Assembly (NCBI GenBank): GCA_029844215.1
Contig: CM056726.1
Coordinates: forward strand, 34,093,001 to 34,157,000
Direction of reading: 5' to 3'
DNA from: Przewalskia tangutica
Lineage: Eukaryota > Streptophyta > Magnoliopsida > Solanales > Solanaceae
Length of the DNA: 64,000 nucleotides
Shown here one piece after another: positions 1 through 11,297 of the stretch (position 1 is the stretch's first letter; the number at the start of each line of letters is the position of its first letter). Both the position numbers and the translations under genes were made by a program. The notes under the pieces were generated by a model that ran no database searches, had not been told where the DNA came from, and saw nothing but the letters and a program-made list of their open reading frames with translations.

Positions 1-1831
1 TGTTGACACGTAATACACCTTCCGACAAACTCTGTAACATCTCTCTTCATTTTGTCCCACCGGTAAATTTCCTTGAGATCTTGATATATTTTTGTTGATC
101 CTAGATGAATGAAATACCTAGTGTTGTGACTCTCATTCAATATCTTCTTTCTTAGTTCCTTCACCTTAGGAACATATAACCTACCCTTATACCGAAGGGT
201 ACCGTCATTTTCCCCTAATGTAAACTGTGAAGGTTTTCCTCGTTGAATCTTCTCCCAAAACCCAACAAATTCTATATCCTCAAATCGACTTTCTTTTATT
301 TTCGAAGCTAAGGCAAACTGTGAGGTATCATGCACCACCACGCTACCTTCGCCGACCTCATTTAAACTAACCTCGAGGTTTCCCAATTTTTGTACCTCAC
401 GAATAATATCTCTCTTTTGTATTGCCAAGTGGGCTAAGTTGCCCATTAATCTCATACTGAGTGTGTCATCTACCACGTTAGCTTTTCCAGAATGGTAAAT
501 AATGCTAAAGTCGTAATCCTTAAGCAACTCTAACCATATTCTTTGTCGGAGATTTAAATCCTTTTGCGTGGTTATGTATTGTAAACTCTTGTGATATGTA
601 AATATATCTACATGCACCTCATACAAATAGTGTCTCCATATTCGTAAGGTGAACACTACCGTGGCCAATTCTAAGTCATGAATTGGATAATTCTTCTCAT
701 GTATCTTCAATTGTCGATATACATATGCAATAACTTTTTCAAATTGCATTTAGATACATCCTAACCCAACCTTAGAGGCATCGCAATAGACTGTGAATCC
801 TTCTTGTCCCGATGGTAAGGTTAGGACTGGCGTAGTAGTTAATAACTCCTTCAGTTTCTGAAAACTTGCCTCGCACGCCTCTAACCACTGGTACTTAACT
901 AATTTATGAGTCAATCGGGTCAAGGGAGCAGAGGGACTAGAGAAACCTTCAACAAATCTTCTATAATACCCAGCTAAGCTCAAGAAACTCCTAATTTATG
1001 TCGGAGTGGTAGGTCTTAGCCAGCTTTTCACTGCTTCTATTTTTTTGGGTCTACCATGACTCCATCCCTTGACACATCATGGCCCAAGAAAGCCACATTT
1101 TTCAATCAATATTCACACTTTGAAAATTTAGCATAAAGTTTCTCCCATCTTAAGATTTGAAGCACTATCCTTAGATGCTCTTCATGTTCTTCAACACTCT
1201 TGCTATAAATTAGAATATCATCGATGAATACAATCACGAACAAATCTAAGAATGGTATGAAGACTCTGTTCATGAAATCCATAAAAGTTATTGGGGGTAT
1301 TGGTTAACCCGAAAGACATGACCAAGAACTAATAATGGCCATATCGGATCCTAAAGGTTGTTTTGGATATATCATCAGGATTTTTTTTCAATTGATGATA
1401 TCCTGAATGAATGTCAATATTGAAAAAATAACTGGCTCTTTGAAGTTGGTAAAAAAGATCATCGATTTTTGATAATGGGCACCGGTTCTTGATCGTGACC
1501 TTATTGAGTTGTTGATAATCGATGCACATTCGGAGCGAACCGTCTTTCTTCTTCACAAAAAGGACTGGTGCACCCAGGGGGAAATACTAGGCCTTATAAA
1601 GCCCTTATCTAGAAGATCTTTCAATTGTTCTATTAATTCTCTCAGTTCAGCTGAGGCCATTCGATATGGAGGAATGGATATGGGTTCTTGTACCCAAAAT
1701 TAACTCTATGGCGAACTCCACTTCCCAATCTGGAGGGAGGCCTGGAAGATCCTCAGGAAAAACCTTCAGAAAATTCAAACAATAGGGACAGTATGTATCT
1801 TTAGGGACTCTTTTTGGGTATTTACTATATT
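1..1831 (-). pseudogene. Element E pol fragment: reverse transcriptase, RNase H and start of integrase
   Basis: Read on the minus strand from 1831 downward. The RT segment at about 1329-1700 holds LRMCIDYQQLNKVTIKNR and IDIHSGYHQL. The YxDD-box region near 1210-1240 is readable but out of frame. The RT/RNase H connection at 750-983 contains LAGYYRRFVEGF and the RNase H start YCDASKVGLGC. RNase H continues to about 340 (LRIWRHYLYEVHVDIF, then HKSLQYITTQKDLNLRQR). Positions 1-60 are the integrase zinc finger (VGRCITCQ). Several stops (for example TAG where B has GAG after YGHY at about 1326-1328) and frameshifts make it non-functional. The fragment is cut on the right by element A and on the left by the window edge. 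Confidence 0.88.
1827..1831. repeat. Left target-site duplication of element A (atatt)
   Basis: The five bases atatt immediately before the LTR terminus tgtcacgacc at 1832 are repeated at 34900-34904 right after the other LTR terminus, which fixes the ends of element A. Confidence 0.85.
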
Positions 1832-2831
1832 TGTCACGACCCGACCTGATGGACTGTGAATATGGTTCCCTAATGACTCCATTCTACTAACCAATCACGT
1901 AATCAGACTGACACTAAGGACAATATGAAATTCGGCAGCATAACGCTGCAATAATAACATATGTCAGAATAAGCAAGACAATAAGGCTGCCTCTATACAC
2001 GAATAATCCTGTCTCCTGAGGAGTCACATCTAATCAAATATACAAGGGACGCAAGCCGACAAGGATGCCACTATATACGGGAACATCCCAAAATGAAATA
2101 CAATAGAACAGCTGAACAAAACATATCTACAATCCTCATATAACTAACCCACACATATACAACCCACAACTGTCCACAAACCTCTATGAGAAAGATAATG
2201 ACATATGACGGAACAGGGCCCCGTCGTGCCCTTAAATATCCATAAGTAAAAAAAATAGGATTCTATACCAAAATGACAAGCTCTGAATCAAAGGAGCTCT
2301 CCAAATAGCTGAACAGGAATCCTAGACTGGGGGATCACCAAACTGAGCACATGTACTGCATGGCATTTAACGCACTGAGGAAAAGGGGTCGATGAAATAA
2401 TGTACTAAGTATGTAAAACATGTAGACTGTAAAGAAGATCATAACTGTGCCATGTAAAATAGAGAGTCAACTGTGCCTTATAAAAATGAGAGTCATATCA
2501 GTAATCGTGAATACTTAACCATATAATCGTCATATATAAAGTAATAATTAAATCTTAATTCCCACTTCCTTTAATTCCCGAGAATTTCATAAGGCCTCGT
2601 ATTCTCAATGTCATAAGTCTCATAATACGACACTAGTCCATTACGGGAATATACAATTTTCATAATAAGTTCCAACATCACACTCGTTGTAACCAAAAAA
2701 ATTCCGGAATCACATCCTCTTGTATACTAATTTCCGTATTAACATATGTAAGTATACTTTATATCCAATTTTCGAATCTTACTTCCTTAATGACATTTTT
2801 AATTATTGCCTTAAACTTACGAGGTGTAACA
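1832..2831 (-). repeat. 3' LTR of element A, internally deleted (about 1.0 kb)
   Basis: It starts tgtcacgacc and ends ggtgtaaca on the plus strand (TG...CA on the element strand). It aligns with the 5' LTR at 32216-34899 over both ends. Similarity breaks at about 2535, where the match jumps from about 32900 to about 34605 in the full-length copy, so roughly 1.7 kb including the LTR minisatellite is missing. A block near 2355-2400 (homologous to 32735-32790) differs much more than its surroundings. Confidence 0.85.
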
Positions 2832-2845
2832 TCCTTCCCCTCCTT
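2832..2845 (-). other. Polypurine tract of element A
   Basis: The minus strand reads AAGGAGGGGAAGGA directly next to the LTR start TGTTACACC. Upstream on the same strand is the usual Tekay-type context GAACATTCGAGGACGAATAT. It would prime plus-strand DNA synthesis. Confidence 0.75.
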
Positions 2846-3003
2846 AGAAATATTCGTCCTCGAATGTTCATCATAGGTCTCATGCTAAAAAAAAATCGGC
2901 AGAGTCTCCTCTATAACTATACCTATCCACCAATATTCAGCAAACCAACAGATGTCACACAAGGCCACAATATAACACACATACAATTCATCAATTACTA
3001 TAA

Positions 3004-4390
3004 TCAAATAAGGGATCGAGTTGAATTACCTGGAGGCACAGGGAACAAGTGAAGATACTTCTTCTTCATATCATCTTCTGCCTCCCAAGTCATTTCCTCT
3101 CTATTGTTGTTTCGCTACAGTACCTTGACGGAAGCCACATCCTTCGTCCGTAATCTTCTGGCCTGGCGATCAAGTATGGCTATGGTACTCTCCTCATATT
3201 TCAACTCTTTTGTCACCTGGATATCATCTACTGGGAAAACTCTGGAAGGATCACCAATACACTTACGTAGCATCGATACGTGTAAGACTGAGTGTACTGC
3301 TTCCAAATCATATGGTAGATCCAACTTATAGGAAACCTTGCCTATCCTACCAATAATATGGTAAGGCCCAATGTATCTCGTGCTAAGCTTCCCTTTCCTA
3401 CCAAACCTCATCACACCCTTCATGGGTGATACCTTCAAGAATACCTAATCACCAACCTGGAACTCTAAGTGTCGATGTCGATTATCAGCATATGACTTCT
3501 GTCGACTTTGGACTGCTAATAATCTCTCTTAAATGAGCTTCATCTTATCAACAGCTTGCTGAACCATGTCTGGGCCGATCAACTTAGTCTCACATACATC
3601 AAACCAACCAATAGATGACCTGCGCTTCCTCCCATATAAAGCTTCATACGGGGACATCTGAGTACTAGAATGGTAGATGTTGTTATAGGCAAACTCAATG
3701 AGTGGTAAATGATCATCCCAGCTACCTCTAAAGTCAATAATATAGGCTCTCAGTATATCCTCTAGTGTCTGGATAGTACGCTTTGTCTGCCCATCCGTCT
3801 GGGGATGAAATATTATGCTGAGACTCACCTGTGTCCCCAATCCCTTCTGGAATGATCTCCAGAAGTTAGCAGTAAACTGAGCCCCACTGTCTGATATGAT
3901 AGATGTGGGAACCCCGTGCAGTCTCACTATCTCCCTGATGTATAGCCTAGCATATTCCTCGGCTGAGTAAGTAGTCCTGATTGGAAGAAAATGGGTTGAT
4001 TTCGTCAGCCTATCCACAATAACCCATATGGAGTCACACTTCCGTTGAGTGCGAGGTAAGCCTGTAATGAAGTACATATTGATCATTTACCACTCCCAAG
4101 TTGGGATCTCTATCTCCTGCAATAATCCACCAGGCTTCTGATGCTCGACCTTAACCTACTGACAATTCGGTTGTGTTGCATTTTGTGATCTTCCGCTTCA
4201 GTCTGCGTTTTTCGGATAGTCGGGACCCGATGTTGATTTCCGATTGAAATGTCAGCTCCAGGCTTGCACTAGCAACAAACTTTGTTATGTCTCTTTTCAT
4301 GCCATCCCACCAATACAAGCATCTAAGGTCGTGGTACATCTTCGTCGACCCTGAATGAATGGAATAACGGGCATTATGTGCCTCACCCAT
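3004..4390 (-). pseudogene. Element A integrase with C-terminal chromodomain-like region
   Basis: Minus strand. The zinc-finger region is at 4270-4390 (HNARYSIHSGSTKMYHDL, then KRDITKFVA). The core at 3529-4086 holds VIVDRLTKSTHFLPI and IISDSGAQFTANFWRSF. The third catalytic residue (Glu in the usual SERTIQ motif) appears as Lys in QTKRTIQ (codon at 3781-3783), a G-to-A change. The C-terminal part at 3115-3438 has MKGVMRFGRKGKLSTRYIGP and HVSMLRKC, then a chromodomain-like end (ILDRQARRLRTKDVASVKVL ... TWEAEDDMKKKYLHLF) with stop TGA at 3004-3006. In-frame stops occur near 3114, 3446 and 3537. About 100 bp of unrelated sequence at about 4170-4268 replaces the CPNCQQ part of the zinc finger. 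Confidence 0.88.
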
Positions 4391-4396
4391 AACCTT

Positions 4397-5653
4397 CTAT
4401 CGTAGCCCCGCAACATCCGACACACATAGCTTACTTTCATACCTTAGCACACCAACAGCTGCAACCTTAAATAGAGTTTTTTCCTTTCGAAGAGTTGCAT
4501 CCCTATACCATGCCAGAACAGGATCCTCATACTGATGTCTTTTTACCTCTTCTACGATAGAAGACTCAGCAACTTCTCGAACAAGAACCCCACTATCTCC
4601 TGAATCTGCCAACCGGACTCCAAGACTAGCTAGCCTGTGTATCTCATGAACCATCTCATTTCTGTCTGGCTGCACATCCATCAAGCTACCCATAGATCTA
4701 CGGCTAAGAGCATCTGCCACAATATTTTCTTTCCCTGGGTGGTATAGGATATCAACATCATAGTCCTTTAGCAACTCTAGTCACCGTCTCTGCCGTAGGT
4801 TCAGCTTCTTCTGCTTAAAGATGAATTGGAGACTCTTGTGATCCATATAAATATCAACATAAACCCCATACAAATAATGTATCCATATCTTCAAGGCATA
4901 AATCACCGCCGCTAGCTCCAAATCATGAGTGAGATAATTCTTTTCATGCTTTCTGAGTTATCGAGAGGCATAAGCTATAACTATGCCATGCTGCATCAAC
5001 ACACAACCAAGTCCAACACCTGAAGCATCACAATAAATAACATACCCATATAGTCCTTCAGAAAGAGTCAGAACTGGAGCCGTAGTCAACTTGTCTTTTA
5101 ACAACTGAAAGTTGTGCTCACAAGCATCGGTCCACTGAAACTTAGCTGCCTTCTGGGTTAGCTTAGTCAAAGGCGCTGAAATCGAGGAAAAATTCTCCAT
5201 AAACCTCCTGTAATACCCTGCTAGCCCCAGAAAACTGTGTACATCAGTAGGTGTAGTAGGTTTGGGCCAAGTCTTCACTGCCTCAATCTTCTGTGTATCC
5301 ACCCGAATACCATCAGCTCCGACAATATGCCCTAAGAATGCCACTGAAGTCAACCAGAATTCACAATTAGAAAACTTGGCATACAATCACGGTCCGAGGA
5401 CCTTGGCATCGCCTCAAATGGTTCAGATGCTCCTCGCTCAACGGGAATAAATCAGGATATCATCAATGAATACAATGACGAACATGTCTAAGAACGACCT
5501 GAATACCCGGTTCAACAAATCCATAAACACTACTAGAGCATTGGTCAGTCCAAAATACATCACCCTAAACTCATAATGCCCATATCGGGTTCTGAATGTT
5601 GTCTTTGGAATATCTGTCTCTCTTACCCGAACTTGATGATAACCTGACTGCAA
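4397..5653 (-). pseudogene. Element A reverse transcriptase palm/thumb and RNase H
   Basis: Minus strand, in three frames. Positions 5438-5653 give SGYHQVRVRETDIPKTTFRT and the polymerase motif FVIVFIDDILIYSR (YxDD-box equivalent FIDD). Positions 4958-5386 give the thumb and RNase H start (FLGHIVGADGIRVD, LAGYYRRFMENFS, YCDASGVGLGCVLMQHG). Positions 4397-4774 give the RNase H end (LKDYDVDILYHPGKENIVAD, ALSRRSMGS). Frameshifts separate the blocks near 5390-5440 and 4780-4950. Order and motifs are those of Ty3/gypsy pol. Confidence 0.88.
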
Positions 5654-5680
5654 GTCTATCTTCGAGAAACACTTAGCACC

Positions 5681-6715
5681 CTACAACTGGTCAAATAAAT
5701 CATCAATCCTGGGGAGGGGATACCTGTTCTTGATGGTTACCTTATTCAGCTGCCTATAATCAATACACATCCGCAGCGAACCATCATTCTTTCTCACAAA
5801 TAATACAGGTGCTCCCCAGGGAGATGTACTAGGCCTAATGAAGCCTTTTTCCAACAAGTCTCTCAGCTGCTCCTTCAACTCCTTCAGCTCTGCAGGTGTC
5901 GTTCTATAGGGAGAAATAGATATAGGTCGGGTACCTGACAGTACATCTATACTGAATTGTATCTCCCGCTCTGGAGGAATACCTGAAAGATCATCTGGGA
6001 ATACATCCGGGAACTCACTAAATACCGGAACTGACTGAAGAGCCGGTACCTCTGCTTCCGTATCATACACCCGAACTAAGTGATAAATATAGCCTTTTCT
6101 AACCATCTTCCTTGCCTTGAGGTATGAAATAAATTTACCCCTTGACGATGATGTATTCCCCTTCCATTCTATAACTGGCTCGCCTGGAAACTGAAATCGA
6201 ACCAACTTCTCTCTACAATCAACGTTGGCAAAACAAGAAGCCAACCAATCCATACACATAATAACATCAAAGTCAGTCATATCTAACTCTATCAACTCTG
6301 CTATGGTATGACGACTATATATAACCACTGAGTAATTTTTATATACACGCTTCGCTATGACCGAATCTCCTACCGATGTAGCTACCTCAAATGGTTCTAT
6401 CGACTCAGGTTCTATCCCGATTCTACTAGCAATAAGGGGAGATATGTATGACAAGGTGGAACCTGGATCTATCAAAGCATATACGTCACAGAAAAAGACC
6501 GATAATATACTTGTAACAACATCTGGTGACGCCTCCTGATCACGTCTACTGGCCAAAGCATATATGTTGTTCGAAGGACCGCCAGAACTAGAACTTCCGC
6601 CACGACCTCTACCACGGCTTTCTGGCGTCTGAATACCTTGCCCGGTGGGGCGCATAGCTATGGATGACGACGAACCAGCAACCGACCCCGTAGGCTGAGC
6701 TATACCACCCAACAC
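5681..6715 (-). pseudogene. Element A gag C-terminus, aspartic protease and RT N-terminus (344-codon open stretch)
   Basis: This is the longest open frame of element A. Residues 1-60 are a Ser/Gly-rich linker after the gag zinc knuckle. The protease active site is ALIDPGSTLSYIS (about residues 78-92), followed by FDVIMCMDWLASCFANVDC. The RT N-terminal part has VFPDDLSGIPPEREIQFSID, SPWGAPVLFVRKNDGSLRMC and IDYRQLNKVTIKNRYPLPRI. It ends at a TAG (5680-5682 as cta on plus) where relatives have the CAG of DQLQGAK. The active-site aspartate is intact, but the element as a whole is dead. Confidence 0.88.
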
Positions 6716-6730
6716 ACCTCTATAGGGACA

Positions 6731-7895
6731 CTATCTCATCTTATGGCCCTGACGGCCGCAAGAATAACAACTACCTGTGGTAAAACGATATTTCCCAGAA
6801 TGATGTCTACCACACTGAGAACACTGAGGCAACAGTGGCACTGACTGAATAGAACCCATGTTCCTCTGAGAACCTGAAGCCCTGGAGCTCTGACCGGCTC
6901 CTGAATACCGTGGACGGTCGAATCTCCTACCTGTGAACTGTAGGGGAGCACTATGTGCTGGCTGGGATGAATATCTGACCTTCTGCTGAGGGTGCCTGCC
7001 TCGAGACTCACCAAAATAACCTGCCGACCTAGCCCTCTTAAGCTGGTCCCTGTCATGACCTATGTCTGGCTGCCGCCCCCTGTGTCGGTCCTCAACCCCC
7101 TGTGCATAAGTCTGGATCCTAGCAATATCCATACCCTGCTGAAGAGCCACTGCCATACAGCCATCGATCAAGTAGTGGTCCAGCCCCATCACATAGCGAT
7201 GCACCATGTCTGCCATATCTGCTAAAATAGTGGGTGCATATCTGGCCAATGAATCAAACTCAAGGCTTTACTCTCTAATGCTCCTACTGCTCTGCCTCAA
7301 GTGTAAGAACCTATCAACTCTGGCTCTCCTCATCTTTGGAGGTAGGAAGTGGTCAAGTAAAGCCTCCGCAAACTCATCCCACACGGCTGGAGGAGCAGCC
7401 TCGCCCCTAGATAGCTCTCACGACTCATACCAGTTAATAGTGACTTCACGCAACTGATATGAAGCCAACACGACCGACTCAATTTTGTAGCCTTTATTAC
7501 CCTCAACGTACGTTGCACCTGTCGGATGAACTCATGTGTATCATCCTCGAGCCTTGACCCGAAAAAATCTGGTGGACTACAGCTCAAGAAATCACGGACC
7601 CTCAAACTATCAGATGTGGGGTCAACTCCTGGTCCCTGTCTATAAGTCTGCCCTGCCACTAATCTAGTCAGCAGCTGAACCGCATCTCTCATGGCTCTGT
7701 CCTCTACCCCTGGCCGAGGAGGTGGAGGCTCGTGCCGGGTCTCGAATCGTGATGCGCCGAATCGAGCCTCGAGGTGGCGATGCAGAGCTCGTCTCGGGTA
7801 CGCCTCGCATATGATCGAGTACGGACCGTAACACTCTGGTCGGCTAGTATCCCCCGCTGTAGATTTGCCCTTCTTGGTCGTTGTCGCCTTCTTCG
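6731..7895 (-). pseudogene. Element A gag (capsid and zinc knuckles)
   Basis: Minus strand. Positions 7330-7692 encode the N-terminal capsid part (MRDAVQLLTRLVAGQTYRQG, DFLSCSPPDFFGSRLEDDTH). Positions 6731-7249 encode the second half (ADMVHRYVMGLDHYLIDGCM) and the nucleocapsid, with CSQCGRHHSGKY and CYSCGRQGHKMR. The two blocks are in different frames, joined near 7250-7330. The N-terminus lies around 7860-7895, where basic residues (KKATTTKKGKS) are readable; no clear start codon remains. Elements C and F have the same basic start. Confidence 0.85.
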
Positions 7896-7952
7896 GAGGT
7901 ATAGTTGTAAATATAATAAGTCGTCAGAGAGGGATTATCCTAATAACATAGT
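7896..7952 (-). other. Element A 5' leader, left piece, ending in the TSD of solo LTR D
   Basis: This short piece of leader between gag and the D insertion continues at 32055. The join is supported by element C, where homologous sequence (cctaataacacaggtctattgcacgatc, near 25349) runs on without interruption. The last five bases, 7948-7952 (atagt), are the left TSD of D; the right copy at 32055-32059 is atagc. Confidence 0.8.
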
Positions 7953-8616
7953 TGTTACACCCCGTAATACCAGGGCTACTAATTGAGAACGTGATTAAGG
8001 GGTTAAGATTTGAATTTTGGAAGGAAAGAATTATTACATCTTCTTAAGGAAAATTTCAGAAAAATGTGACGACGAAAAATTATTAACTTGGAGTTTAATA
8101 CTTCTAATTGGATTTGTGGGATTAATATTGGATTACGGAGAATTGGAATTGATAATATGGGGTGCGCCGAAAATTTTCACAATTTTGGGGGGGGGGGGGG
8201 AGGTTCAAAAATTATAATATTTTGGACCAATAGGAGGGTGACACGTGTCACCCCTCCACTTGTCTTGCAAGACTTGACTTATTTAGATATTTTAAGGAGG
8301 TGAAACATGGACCTATAGGAAGGTGACAAGTGCCCCATCTACTGGTCTTGCTTGAGAGACATCTATATAGATATACACTTAGAAGACTTGGATTCATTAT
8401 TCACTTTCATCCAAAAGCTCTCATCTCTTCTCCCTTAAGCAAGGTTTTCGAAAATCTCCATAGCCAAGAACAATAAGATTAGTTAGTTTATTCTTCAAGA
8501 TTAAGAACATTAACCAAGTGATTAGCCAAGTTAACTCTCCAAACCCTCCGAATCTTGTGTTGGCCGAAAATGACGGTGAAACCCTAGCATGATTTGTCGA
8601 CTTTTTGGAGGTAAAA
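7953..8616 (+). repeat. Solo LTR D, left piece, with a G14 run and the left TSD of element C
   Basis: The LTR start runs to the insertion point of C. It contains a run of 14 G (8187-8200) and short direct repeats of a gtgacacgtg...cttgcaagacttg block (about 8237-8276 and 8321-8390). Positions 8612-8616 (taaaa) are the left TSD of element C. Confidence 0.8.
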
Positions 8617-11206
8617 TGTCACGACCCGACCTCGGGCCCGCGACTAGTGTCCTACCTGGGCACCCTTACAAGTATACATCAGAATAAATCAGCGGAACAT
8701 ACATGAAACTCATAACGTACATTAACAGGAAATAAACAACAGGCTAGCCGATAAGGCTACCTCCCTGGACATATATATATACATAGCCAAAAGCAGTTAC
8801 ATCCTTCTTCTTTGCAAATCGACCCACAAGATATGACTACAGACCTCTAAGAATTTTTTACATAACCGCTGTGACGGGACAGGGCCCCGCCATACCCCTG
8901 AATATACATAATCTACATCAACATGGATCCATACCAAAAGATAAGCCTCCGGAGTGAATGAAGCTTCTTCCCAAAAACTGAACAGAGATCCTAAAAACGA
9001 GGGTCACCAACCTGGGTACCTAATACCTGCGGGCATGAACGCAGCCCCCCGAAGGGGGTCAGTACAACAAGTACCGAGTATGGAACGGAAAATAAGGTGC
9101 AGTAAACAAATCATAACTTTACAAAAGAATGACAGGGACAAGTATAAAAAAATTAAATATCAGATCCTACCGTGCCATTTTAACTCATGAAATCAGTCAT
9201 ACATTAGTCGTTCTTTTCCTTCTTTCAAAAAGAATTATAAACATATTCTTACATACATACTTAAGAATTTCATCAAATTCTTTTCCAAATAACTTCCGAA
9301 TCTTACATACGTAATCCGGCCCTTTATGGAGGGACTTCTCATTTTGGAGCTTGCTTTGATTATCCATACGTTATAACGTAACCCGGCCCATTTGCGGGAC
9401 ACGGTGTACTGATGAATCATGTGACATAACCCGGCCCACCTGTGGGGCTCGATGTATCAGGAATTGTGAAGCATAACCCACCCGCCCGGGGCTTGCATCG
9501 TGGAATCAGTAGCATAACGACCGCCTGTGGGGCCGATTGTCTTGTGGAATCTGTAGCATAACCCGACCCTCCTGTGGGGCTCGGTGTACTGTGGAATCTG
9601 TAGAATAACCCGGCCCGCCTGTGGGGCTCGATGTACTGTGGAATATGTATCATAACACGGCCCGCCTGTGGGGCTCGGTGTAAAATGACGTAACCCGGCC
9701 CATCTGTGAGCTCGGTGTAATATGACGTAATCCGGCCCATCTGTGAGCTCGATGTAATATGGCGTAACCCGTCCTATGTGTAGGCTCGATGTATCTCATA
9801 ACATAACCCGGCCTATGTGTAGGCTCGGTGTATTACATAACATAACCAGGCCCGTTTTGCGGGACCCGGTGTAACTCTCCTTACATAACGTAACCCGGCC
9901 CGTTTGAGGGACACGGTGTGTTGTATCCATAACATTTTAAACCATCTTGTCTTACTTCTTCTTAAGTTGTTATAACAACTTCCCATAAAACTATTATAAC
10001 AACCTTTCATTTTGGAGAACTTAAGGCACTTTCATTTCTTACAACATTAGGGGAAACTAAACCCAAAAGTACTACGTACATGCATACTTATAAAAGAATC
10101 ATTCCACGCCTTCTCTTTTAAATCAATAAATTTATTCTTTTTAAAACTCAAGTTACATACTCTTTTGAAATCAATCTTCTTATCTTTTGAAATAAATCAA
10201 GAAGCCATACTTTTTAAATCAAGTTATTTTCACTTATAAAATCAAGGCTTATAGTCTAAAAACCTCGTATCATATACTCTTGAAAATCATGTCGCTTATA
10301 CATATAAAATCATGTCATCTATACTTTAGAAATCAAGTCCCATAACTTGAAAAATAAAGTTTCATACACTTCCAAAACCACGTAACTTATTCTCTTTGAA
10401 ATCATATAACTTCCACTTATAAAATCAAGTCCCTTTTCACATATAAATTCAAGTCATTTTCAAATATAAAATCAACTTACTTACTTCAAATAAATCAAGG
10501 CACATAGCTTTAAATCAAACTTCATAACTTCCTAACCATTCTTACCAACATCTCCCATAAGACTTGGTAAGGACTTAGGATAATTTAGACATACTTTTTA
10601 CATAGAGTAAATCAACATACGTACCTCTTAACTTCTAAGAGTAGAAGGAATCATGAAATAACACCACATGTATATTTCATAGGTAGAATCATGCCAAAAG
10701 AAGGAAGATGTTCACATACCTCGCGACGACTAACGACACGTAGCGATATGCTCCAAAGTACTTCAACCTTGTTAGCTATTCCACCCTTCAAGTAGAATAC
10801 GCTACTTGTAGTACTTCAACCTATAAGGACCATAATACGTCTATCAACTCCTAGCCTTTTAAGGTAGAATCATACTAAGTGTAAGGTCTCTTATTCTACA
10901 GAAAATTGGGCAGCATTTCCTTTGTTTCTACGTACTTTTCCACCTTTTTCAAGGCCCGAAATCAACAACCAATACGCCACATTTAAGGCTCAACAATTCA
11001 GCTAACCAAAGAGGATTACACGTCTAACAGGACGTGTAAAATTCTGCCCCACAATTAATGTAAAATTGTCCAATATTCCAAAGCCATTTTCGGCAATCAC
11101 AAGGATAACACCACATCTATTCTTCCAATTCCTTTTCAATCCAAGTTGTTATTCTAACATGTTATATAGTCGCAAACAATTATAACAACTATAATCCCTT
11201 TCTTAT
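8617..11206 (-). repeat. 3' LTR of element C, left piece
   Basis: Collinear with 25507 to about 28150 in the 5' LTR, with a few percent difference. It contains the minisatellite at 9360-9930 and the stem-loop at 11016-11039. It ends at the insertion point of B; 11202-11206 (cttat) is the left TSD of B. The stretch 9940-10980 is A+T-rich LTR sequence with many short repeats of an aaatcaagt-type module and no gene. Confidence 0.9.
9360..9930. repeat. Minisatellite in the left LTR of element C (about 47-55 bp units)
   Basis: Degenerate tandem units share the words taacccggccc and ctgtgggg-ctcg-gtgta. The array matches the cleaner one at 26266-26860. Open frames across it on the minus strand come from repeat translation, not from a gene. 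Confidence 0.85.
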
Positions 11207-11266
11207 TGTGAAATCCGAAAAAAATATATATATAGTTGTGGTTGGGTCAAAAAAAAATATATAAAT

Positions 11267-11297
<31 letters not shown>

